Source of the DNA: Mesorhizobium wenxiniae
GTDB taxonomy: Bacteria; Pseudomonadota; Alphaproteobacteria; Rhizobiales; Rhizobiaceae
Assembly (NCBI RefSeq): GCF_002284535.1
Contig: NZ_NPKH01000024.1
Location: forward strand, 124,001-188,000
DNA length: 64,000 bases
Direction of reading: 5' to 3'
The notes beneath the pieces were generated by a model. The model was not told the DNA's origin, did no database searches, and was given only the letters and a program-made list of their open reading frames with translations. Shown in pieces: positions 56,106 to 64,000 of the stretch. Within the stretch, counting starts at the first letter, position 1; each line of letters opens with the position of its first letter. A program made the position numbers and the translations under genes.

Positions 56106-56218
56106 GGCAGTAAGGGCAGTAAGGGCAGTAAGGGAGTAGGGGAATAGAAAGAACGGGACGAGTGGCGACAATTGCCACTTCCCTGCTGCCCTACTGCCCT
56201 ATTCCCTTACTCCCCTTC
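56106..56218. repeat. G-rich short-period repeat and complementary block between sucD and sucA
   Basis: Three units of GGCAGTAAG lead to GGGAGTAGGGGAATAG; 60 bases later the complementary CTGCCCTACTGCCCTATTCC and CTTACTCCCC follow. GTGGC-GACAATT-GCCAC forms a central hairpin. The words GGGGAATAG and CCCTTACTCC recur at 34367-34490. Confidence 0.8.
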
Positions 56219-56253
56219 GGAAAAGGAGACGGAGCCAAGGCTTCGACAATGAC

Positions 56254-59241
56254 ATGGCAAGACAAGATCAGGCCAACGACCAATTTTCGCTTACCTCTTT
56301 CCTCTATGGCGGCAATGCCGACTATATCGACGCGCTCTACGCCGCCTTTGAGGACGATCCCGCTTCGGTCGACCCCGAATGGCAGGATTTCTTCGCGGCG
56401 CTGAAGGACGACGCCGGCGATGTCCGCAAGAATGCCAAGGGCGCCTCTTGGGCCAAGCCCTCATGGCCGCTGCAGGCCAATGGCGAATTGGTGTCGGCGC
56501 TCGACGGCAATTGGGGCATCGTCGAGAAGCACATCGAGAAGAAGGTCCAGCACAAGGCGGTGATGAACGGCGTCTCCCTTTCCGACGCCGACGTACATCA
56601 GGCGACGCGCGATTCCGTGCGCGCCATCATGATGATCCGTGCCTACCGCATGCGTGGCCATTTGCACGCCAATCTCGATCCGCTCGGCATCGCCAAGCCG
56701 CTCGAGGACTATAACGAGCTGTCGCCGGAAAATTACGGCTTCACCGCCGCCGATTACGATCGCCCGATCTTCCTCGACAATGTGCTCGGCCTCGAATTCG
56801 GCACCATCCGGCAGATGCTCGATATCCTGACCCGCACCTATTGCTCGACGCTCGGCGTCGAGTTCATGCATATTTCCGATCCCGAGGAGAAGGCCTGGAT
56901 CCAGGCGCGCATCGAGGGCACCGACAAGGAGATCTCCTTCACCGCTGCCGGCAAGAGGGCGATCCTGCAGAAGCTGGTCGAGGCCGAAGGCTTCGAGCAG
57001 TTCATCGACGTCAAGTACAAGGGCACCAAGCGCTTCGGCCTTGACGGCGCAGAAGCGCTGATCCCGGCGCTGGAGCAGATCGTCAAGCGCGGCGGCCAGC
57101 TCGGCATGAAGGAGATCGTGCTCGGCATGGCGCATCGCGGCCGGCTGAACGTGCTCTCCCAGGTGATGGCCAAGCCGCACCGCGCCATCTTCCACGAGTT
57201 CAAGGGCGGCTCGGCCGCACCCGACGAGGTCGAGGGCTCGGGCGACGTGAAGTACCATCTCGGTGCTTCGTCGGACCGCGAGTTCGACGGCAACAAGGTG
57301 CACCTGTCGCTGACCGCCAATCCCTCGCATCTGGAAATCGTCGATCCGGTGGTGATGGGCAAGGCGCGGGCCAAGCAGGACTCCCTGTTCGGCCGCAGCC
57401 GCGAGGAGATCGTGCCGCTGGAAGAGCGCGCCAAGGTGCTGCCGCTGCTCCTGCACGGCGACGCCGCCTTTGCCGGCCAGGGCGTGATTGCCGAAATCCT
57501 CGGCTTGTCGGGCCTGCGCGGCCACCGCGTCGCCGGCACGCTGCATTTCATCATCAACAACCAGATCGGCTTCACCACCAATCCGCGCTTCTCGCGCTCG
57601 TCGCCCTACCCATCGGATGTGGCCAAGATGATCGAGGCGCCGATCTTCCACGTCAACGGCGACGATCCGGAAGCCGTGGTCCATGCCACCAAGGTGGCGA
57701 TCGAATTCCGCATGAAGTTCCACAAGCCTGTCGTGGTCGACATGTTCTGCTACCGCCGCTTCGGCCACAATGAGGGCGACGAGCCGGCTTTCACCCAGCC
57801 GATCATGTACAGCAACATCCGCAGCCACAAGACGACGGTGCAGATCTATGCCGACCGGCTGATCACCGAAGGCCACCTCACCCAAGCCGAATTCGACAAG
57901 ATGAAGGCCGACTGGCGGGCACATCTCGAGCAGGAATTCGAAGTCGGCCAGCATTACAAGCCAAACAAGGCCGACTGGCTGGATGGCGCCTGGTCGGGCC
58001 TGCGCACGGCCGACAACCAGGACGAACAGCGGCGCGGCAAGACCGCCGTGCCGGTCAAGACGCTGAAGGAAATCGGCAAGAAGCTGACCGAGGTGCCGAA
58101 GGATTTCGAGGCCCACAAGACGATCCTGCGGTTTCTCGAGAATCGCCGCCAGGCGATCGAGTCGGGCGAAGGCATCGACTGGTCTACAGCCGAGGCGCTG
58201 GCCTTCGGCGCCATCCTGCTCGACGGCAATCCGGTCCGGCTGTCCGGACAGGATTCGGAGCGCGGCACGTTCTCGCAACGCCACTCCGTGCTCTACGATC
58301 AGCGCGACGAGACACGCTACATTCCGCTCAACAATCTGTCGGCGGCGCAAGCCGGCTTCGAGGTCATCAACTCGATGCTGTCTGAAGAGGCCGTGCTCGG
58401 CTTCGAATACGGCTACAGCCTGGCCGAGCCGAAGGCGCTGACGCTCTGGGAAGCCCAGTTCGGCGATTTCGCCAACGGCGCCCAGGTAGTGTTCGACCAG
58501 TTCATCTCGTCGGGCGAGCGCAAGTGGCTAAGAATGTCGGGCCTCGTCTGCCTGTTGCCGCATGGCTATGAAGGCCAGGGGCCGGAACATTCGTCGGCCA
58601 GGCTCGAGCGCTTCCTGCAGCTTTGCGCCGAAGACAACATGCAGGTGGCCTACTGCACGACGCCGGCCAACTACTTCCACATCCTGCGCCGGCAGTTGAA
58701 GCGGGATTTCCGCAAGCCGCTGATCCTGATGACGCCGAAGTCGCTGCTGCGTCACAAGCGGGCGGTGTCGACGCTGCCGGAGATGTCGGGCGAAAGCGCG
58801 TTCCACCGGCTGTTGTGGGACGATGCCCAGCAGCTCCCCGGCCAGGCGATCAAGCTCACCAAGGATTCGAAGATCCGCCGCGTCGTGCTCTGCACGGGCA
58901 AGGTCTATTACGACCTCTACGAGGAGCGCGAGAAGCGCGGCATCAACGACATCTATCTGCTGCGCGTCGAACAGCTCTATCCCTTCCCGGCCAAGGCGCT
59001 GATCACCGAGCTGTCACGCTTCCGCAACGCCGAGATGGTGTGGTGCCAGGAGGAGCCCAAGAATATGGGCGCCTGGTCCTTCATCGATCCGTATCTGGAA
59101 TGGGTGCTGGCGCATATCGACGCCAAGCATCAGCGGGTGCGCTATACCGGCCGGCCGGCCGCCGCGTCGCCGGCCACCGGATTGATGTCGAAGCATCTCG
59201 CCCAGCTTGCCGCCTTGCTCGAAGACGCGCTCGGTGAATAG
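56254..59241 (+). CDS. sucA: 2-oxoglutarate dehydrogenase E1 component
   Basis: A 995-residue thiamine-diphosphate enzyme that decarboxylates 2-oxoglutarate and passes the succinyl group to SucB. It has the N-terminal FLYGGNADYIDALYAAFE, the ThDP region GMAHRGRLNVLSQVMAKP and HGDAAFAGQGVIAEIL, and the block GFEYGYSLAEPKALTLWEAQFGDFANGAQVVFDQF near residue 720. Length matches the family. sucB follows after 50 bases. It is the first gene of the second half of the cluster. Confidence 0.98.
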   Translation: MARQDQANDQFSLTSFLYGGNADYIDALYAAFEDDPASVDPEWQDFFAALKDDAGDVRKNAKGASWAKPSWPLQANGELVSALDGNWGIVEKHIEKKVQHKAVMNGVSLSDADVHQATRDSVRAIMMIRAYRMRGHLHANLDPLGIAKPLEDYNELSPENYGFTAADYDRPIFLDNVLGLEFGTIRQMLDILTRTYCSTLGVEFMHISDPEEKAWIQARIEGTDKEISFTAAGKRAILQKLVEAEGFEQFIDVKYKGTKRFGLDGAEALIPALEQIVKRGGQLGMKEIVLGMAHRGRLNVLSQVMAKPHRAIFHEFKGGSAAPDEVEGSGDVKYHLGASSDREFDGNKVHLSLTANPSHLEIVDPVVMGKARAKQDSLFGRSREEIVPLEERAKVLPLLLHGDAAFAGQGVIAEILGLSGLRGHRVAGTLHFIINNQIGFTTNPRFSRSSPYPSDVAKMIEAPIFHVNGDDPEAVVHATKVAIEFRMKFHKPVVVDMFCYRRFGHNEGDEPAFTQPIMYSNIRSHKTTVQIYADRLITEGHLTQAEFDKMKADWRAHLEQEFEVGQHYKPNKADWLDGAWSGLRTADNQDEQRRGKTAVPVKTLKEIGKKLTEVPKDFEAHKTILRFLENRRQAIESGEGIDWSTAEALAFGAILLDGNPVRLSGQDSERGTFSQRHSVLYDQRDETRYIPLNNLSAAQAGFEVINSMLSEEAVLGFEYGYSLAEPKALTLWEAQFGDFANGAQVVFDQFISSGERKWLRMSGLVCLLPHGYEGQGPEHSSARLERFLQLCAEDNMQVAYCTTPANYFHILRRQLKRDFRKPLILMTPKSLLRHKRAVSTLPEMSGESAFHRLLWDDAQQLPGQAIKLTKDSKIRRVVLCTGKVYYDLYEEREKRGINDIYLLRVEQLYPFPAKALITELSRFRNAEMVWCQEEPKNMGAWSFIDPYLEWVLAHIDAKHQRVRYTGRPAAASPATGLMSKHLAQLAALLEDALGE

Positions 59242-59291
59242 AACAGAGCTCGGCGAATAGAACAGAACCGACAGAAAAACGGACAGGCACA

Positions 59292-60593
59292 ATGGCTACC
59301 GAAATCCGCGTCCCCACTCTTGGCGAATCCGTCACCGAGGCGACCATCGGCAAATGGTTCAAGAAGGTGGGCGACGCGATCGCCACCGACGAGCCGCTGG
59401 TCGAGCTCGAAACCGACAAGGTAACGGTGGAAGTGCCGGCCGCGGCCGCAGGAACGCTCAGCGAAATCGCCGTCAAGGAAGGCGAGACGGTCGAGGTCGG
59501 CGCTTTGCTCGGCATGATTTCGGCGGGCGACGGGGCAAAAGCGGCAGCACCCGCGAAGGCGTCAACTCCTGAAACGAAGCAGGACGCGGTATCGCAGGCC
59601 TCGGCTCCGACCGCCGCATCCACAGTCGAGCAAGCCGCGGCCGAGACCGCCAAGATCGCCGGCGATGCCGGGCCGATCGAGGCGCGCGCGATGCCGCCGG
59701 CGCCGGCGGCGGCGAAGCTGCTGGCCGAGAGCAATCTTGCGGTCGACCAGGTCTCGGGCTCCGGCAAGCGCGGCCAAGTGCTGAAGGGCGACGTGCTCGA
59801 CGCGATCGCCAGGGGCGCGCCGTCGCAACCGGCCGAGACGCCGAAGGCCCCTGCACCGGTTGCTGCCCGTGCGCCGTCCTCGGCCGACGACGCGTCGCGC
59901 GAAGAGCGCGTGCGCATGACCAAGCTGCGGCAGACCATCGCGCGCCGCCTCAAGGAAGCGCAGTCGACCGCAGCCATGCTGACCACTTTCAACGAGGTGG
60001 ACATGAGCGCGGTGATGGCGCTCAGGACCAAATACAAGGATGTGTTCGAGAAGAAGCACGGCGTGAAGCTGGGCTTCATGGGCTTCTTCACCAAGGCCGT
60101 CACCCATGCGCTGAAGGAGATCCCTTCCGTCAATGCCGAAATCGACGGCACCGACATCATCTTCAAGAACTACGCCCATATCGGCGTCGCCGTCGGCACC
60201 GAAAAGGGCCTCGTCGTGCCGGTCGTGCGCGACGCCGACCAGATGTCGATCGCCGAGATCGAGAAGGATATCGGCAGGCTGGGCGTCGCCGCGCGTGACG
60301 GCAAGCTTTCCGTGGCGGATATGCAAGGAGGCACGTTTACGATTTCTAACGGCGGCGTCTACGGCTCGCTGATGTCGACGCCGATCCTCAACGCGCCGCA
60401 GTCGGGCATTCTGGGCATGCACAAGATCCAGGAGCGGCCGGTGGTGGTCGGCGGCCAGATCGTGATCCGGCCGATGATGTATCTGGCGCTCTCCTACGAT
60501 CACCGCATCGTCGACGGCAAGGAAGCGGTGACCTTCCTGGTCCGGGTCAAGGAAAGCCTGGAGGATCCGGAGCGGCTGGTGCTCGACCTCTAA
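59292..60593 (+). CDS. sucB: dihydrolipoyllysine-residue succinyltransferase (E2)
   Basis: A 433-residue core of the 2-oxoglutarate dehydrogenase complex. One lipoyl domain with the lipoylated Lys43 in ETDKVTVEVPA (1-75), an Ala/Pro-rich linker, a peripheral-subunit-binding domain (about 135-175; AAAKLLAESNLAV…GSGKRGQVLKGDVL), and the catalytic domain ending SYDHRIVDGKEAV with the active His. It transfers succinyl to CoA. Confidence 0.98.
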   Translation: MATEIRVPTLGESVTEATIGKWFKKVGDAIATDEPLVELETDKVTVEVPAAAAGTLSEIAVKEGETVEVGALLGMISAGDGAKAAAPAKASTPETKQDAVSQASAPTAASTVEQAAAETAKIAGDAGPIEARAMPPAPAAAKLLAESNLAVDQVSGSGKRGQVLKGDVLDAIARGAPSQPAETPKAPAPVAARAPSSADDASREERVRMTKLRQTIARRLKEAQSTAAMLTTFNEVDMSAVMALRTKYKDVFEKKHGVKLGFMGFFTKAVTHALKEIPSVNAEIDGTDIIFKNYAHIGVAVGTEKGLVVPVVRDADQMSIAEIEKDIGRLGVAARDGKLSVADMQGGTFTISNGGVYGSLMSTPILNAPQSGILGMHKIQERPVVVGGQIVIRPMMYLALSYDHRIVDGKEAVTFLVRVKESLEDPERLVLDL

Positions 60594-60604
60594 GGTAGGT
60601 CGAG

Positions 60605-61147
60605 GTGAGCGGGAGAATGGATCTGCGCCACCGAATGAGCTCCTCTCGTTTGCGCTCCGGATTGTTTTTCACGTTGTGCACGGCCGGTGTTACGCAGACG
60701 GGATCGGCAGCCTTTGCCGCCTGTCCGCTCGAGCTCGCCGTCTATGGCGATGCCGAAAGCGCGGCCGAGATCGATTTCAGGCCGACCGGGGGATCGGCTG
60801 TCGTCACCAACACCTTCAAGATGGTGCTCGACAACAGCGTCGTACTCGACGGTATCGTCATGTGGACGGAAGGCGTGGCGCGGCCGCATGGTTCGCTGAT
60901 GTACAAATGCCCGACAGGCGACGTCACCGGCGACGAGCTCGCCGCCTGCACGGTGTGGGAGGGGGTCGTCTACAGTGCTGACGAGAAGGGCAACATCGCT
61001 CTGCTGCCGGCCGAAGGCGTGGACGCGCCGAAGACCCTGATCTTTCCCGACCTCGGGCCGTCGCTGCAGATGTCGTCCGCCTATGGCGCCAATGGCTTTT
61101 CGAAAGTGCCGTGGGACGTTTTTTCGCTGAAAGGCTGCCAGGAATGA
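60605..61147 (+). CDS. secreted protein of unknown function between sucB and an SDR gene
   Basis: A 180-residue protein with a signal peptide (cleavage near FAA-C, residue 39). Mature part: CPLELAVYGDAESAAEIDFR, a beta-rich middle (MVLDNSVVLDGIVMWTEGVARPHGSLMYKCP) and SLKGCQE at the end; Cys residues may pair. I recognise no family. The GTG at 60605 is used; ATG 60617 or 60635 are alternatives, the last giving the shortest signal peptide. The SDR gene overlaps its stop by 4 bases (ATGA). Confidence 0.75.
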   Translation: MSGRMDLRHRMSSSRLRSGLFFTLCTAGVTQTGSAAFAACPLELAVYGDAESAAEIDFRPTGGSAVVTNTFKMVLDNSVVLDGIVMWTEGVARPHGSLMYKCPTGDVTGDELAACTVWEGVVYSADEKGNIALLPAEGVDAPKTLIFPDLGPSLQMSSAYGANGFSKVPWDVFSLKGCQE

Positions 61148-61899
61148 GCGCGACGAAAAAAGTCCTGCTGGTCACCGGCGGCGGCCGCGGCATCGGCGCC
61201 GCCATCTGCCGGCTGGCAGCCAAGGCCGGCTACCGCGTGGCGGTCAACTACGCGACGAACCAAAGCGCCGCCGACGCACTGGTCGCTGAAATAGCGGCGG
61301 CAGGCGGCGAGGCTTTGGCGGTCAAGGGCGATGTCGGCGTTGAGGCCGATGTCGTGGCCATGTTCGAGGCAGTGGACCGCGCCTACGGCCGGCTCGACGC
61401 CCTTGTCAACAATGCCGGCGTGGTCGACGTCAAGGCACGCGTCGACGAGATGAGCGTTGCGCGGCTGGAGCGCATGATGCGCATCAACGTCATCGGCCCG
61501 ATGCTGTGCGCCCGCGAGGCCGTGAAGCGCATGTCGAGCAGCCATGGCGGCAGGGGCGGCGCGATCGTCAACATTTCGTCCGCCGCCTCAGCGCATGGCT
61601 CGCCGGGCGAATATGTCGACTACGCGGCGTCCAAGGGCGCGATCGACACCTTCACCCTTGGGTTGGCCCGCGAGGTGGCAACCGAGGGCGTGCGCGTCAA
61701 TGCGGTGCGTCCCGGCATCATCGGCACCGAGATCCATGCCTCGGGCGGCCAGCCCGACCGCGTCGAGCGGATGAAGGACATGCTGCCGATGAAACGGGCG
61801 GGCACGTCAGATGAAGTCGCGCATGCGGTTCTTTATCTTTTGTCGGACGACGCGTCCTATACGACGGGCGCAATCCTGAATGTGAGCGGCGGCCGCTGA
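61144..61899 (+). CDS. SDR-family oxidoreductase
   Basis: A 251-residue short-chain dehydrogenase/reductase. The cofactor motif TGGGRGIGA (11-19), NNAGV, and the catalytic YAASK with a preceding Ser in VNISSAASAHG are present. It overlaps the upstream secreted protein (ATGA) and lpdA begins 24 bases later. The gene is in the suc operon, but its substrate is unknown. Position between sucB and lpdA is typical in this group of bacteria. Confidence 0.93.
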   Translation: MSATKKVLLVTGGGRGIGAAICRLAAKAGYRVAVNYATNQSAADALVAEIAAAGGEALAVKGDVGVEADVVAMFEAVDRAYGRLDALVNNAGVVDVKARVDEMSVARLERMMRINVIGPMLCAREAVKRMSSSHGGRGGAIVNISSAASAHGSPGEYVDYAASKGAIDTFTLGLAREVATEGVRVNAVRPGIIGTEIHASGGQPDRVERMKDMLPMKRAGTSDEVAHAVLYLLSDDASYTTGAILNVSGGR

Positions 61900-61923
61900 G
61901 TGCCAGACCAGAAGGACAGTATC

Positions 61924-63330
<1,407 letters not shown>

Positions 63331-63372
63331 GCCTTCCCAAGCTACTCCGGCAGCCAACTAACGGCTCAAGGC

Positions 63373-63402
63373 AAAACGGCCCGCTTTTCAGCGGGCCGTT
63401 CG
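63373..63402 (-). terminator. terminator between lpdA and the Pro/Ala-rich gene
   Basis: The stem AACGGCCCGC / GCGGGCCGTT has a 6-base loop. On the minus strand TTTTGCC follows, so it best ends the Pro/Ala-rich gene, and may also stop lpdA transcription. Confidence 0.7.
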
Positions 63403-63422
63403 TATCTGGAGTCAGCAGCCGA

Positions 63423-63749
63423 TCACTGCGGGGCTGGTGCGGGCGCCGGAGCAGGCGCTGGCTCTGCAGGCGCGGGAGCAGGTGCCGGAGCAGGCGCTGG
63501 AGCTGGCTCTGCAGGTGCCGGAGCTGGCGCAGGCTCTGCCGGAGCAGGCGTCGGTTCAGCGGGCGCCGGGGCCGGCGTCGTGGCGGCCGGCGGTTCAGTA
63601 GGCGCTGGCGCTTCGTCGCTTCTTCCAAAAACATAGTAAGCGACAATAGCCAGAATAACGACAACCAGGGCAATCAGCCAGCCGGTGCTGCCGCCACCCG
63701 ACCTGGGAGGGGGTGTCGGAGTGGTGTACGGGTCGTTTGGATTCGCCAT
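63423..63749 (-). CDS. Pro/Ala-rich single-span membrane protein
   Basis: A 108-residue protein: a short polar N-terminus (MANPNDPYTTPTPPPRSGGG), one helix (about 24-42, GWLIALVVVILAIVAYYVFG), then a long PAPAE-type repeat tail to the end. The start ATG 63749 has a GGAGGAC site. Such tails are extended and low-complexity; they often span the periplasm. Function is unknown. A longer frame from 63788 lacks a ribosome site. Confidence 0.75.
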   Translation of the reverse strand: MANPNDPYTTPTPPPRSGGGSTGWLIALVVVILAIVAYYVFGRSDEAPAPTEPPAATTPAPAPAEPTPAPAEPAPAPAPAEPAPAPAPAPAPAPAEPAPAPAPAPAPQ

Positions 63750-64000
63750 AAAAGTGTCCTCCGTGGGATGAAAGGTATCAATCAACACACATCAACGCGC
63801 AATCGCCGAACAGGTTTCACGCTAGGGATCGAAACCGCCGAAAACAGGGCAATCTTCGCCGGGAATCGTTTGTCCGCACGCACTTTACTCGCAAAATTCG
63901 CAGCAATCGAGCCAAAATAAACCTTTCGACCTTCCTGTACTGAGACAAGCTTTCCGTGATTCGGGAAAGGCATCGCTCCGAATCACGTCTTGCCGGATTC

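Noticed and set aside
56461..58350. 629-residue open frame on the minus strand opposite sucA
   Set aside because: Antisense shadow of sucA; no family similarity in the translation.
63782..63973. 63-residue minus-strand frame at the right end
   Set aside because: No family similarity or good ribosome site; likely chance.

Overview
The window is about 64 kb of GC-rich chromosome from an alphaproteobacterium of the order Hyphomicrobiales, most likely Mesorhizobium or a close Phyllobacteriaceae relative. The grounds are the gene clusters (zapE, mdh-sucCDAB-lpd, dapF-mtaB-ftsY, ccm, leu/asd), an Omp19-type protease-inhibitor lipoprotein like that of Brucella, several small families typical of this order (DUF1127, DUF1328, DUF2794, DUF1236) and many rhizobial two-hairpin intergenic repeats. 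The genus is inferred from memory of gene order and sequence, not from a search. I see no rRNA, tRNA, CRISPR array, phage or intact transposon.

Layout. 0-6 kb: the 3' part of leuD, a secreted protein of unknown function, a lytic transglycosylase, an amine oxidase, a zinc metallopeptidase and an SH3/DUF1236 protein. 6-10 kb: a CPBP membrane protease, then ffh, chorismate mutase and rpsP. 10-24 kb: membrane and housekeeping genes (bestrophin-like channel, asd, DEAD-box helicase, leuB, RidA, argG, LysE, rlmN, IalB). 24-34 kb: a phosphatase, ThpR, the arylesterase/ABC/FtsX-like cluster, a BAX-inhibitor-1 protein, a probable non-coding RNA and a ceramidase-like protein. 34-41 kb: acnA and the cytochrome c maturation genes ccmA-ccmB-ccmD-ccmG. 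41-49 kb: yciB, ftsY, mtaB, dapF and neighbours. 49-64 kb: an Omp19 homologue, zapE, and the TCA-cycle cluster mdh-sucC-cupin-sucD-sucA-sucB-(unknown)-SDR-lpdA, ending with a Pro/Ala-rich membrane protein.

How the genes work together. acnA, mdh, sucCD, sucAB and lpdA supply most of the lower TCA cycle and the whole 2-oxoglutarate dehydrogenase complex. ffh and ftsY, 38 kb apart, encode the two GTPases of co-translational membrane targeting. leuD/leuB, asd/dapF, argG and chorismate mutase serve amino-acid and cell-wall precursor synthesis.

Main points of interest. (1) ccmC is missing from its expected place between ccmB and ccmD, which is filled by an immunity-protein-50-like gene broken by an amber codon. 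(2) The acidic linker of FtsY contains three peptides encoded by intergenic palindromic repeats read in frame. (3) An orphan terminator and a long rod-like hairpin at about 32.4-32.6 kb suggest an unannotated RNA. (4) Several non-essential genes carry small lesions (bestrophin, pterin dehydratase, two acetyltransferases, the Imm50-like gene), which indicates gene decay or sequence error. (5) Repeats are plentiful, including a 12-copy TAGGGGAA tract able in principle to form G-quadruplexes.
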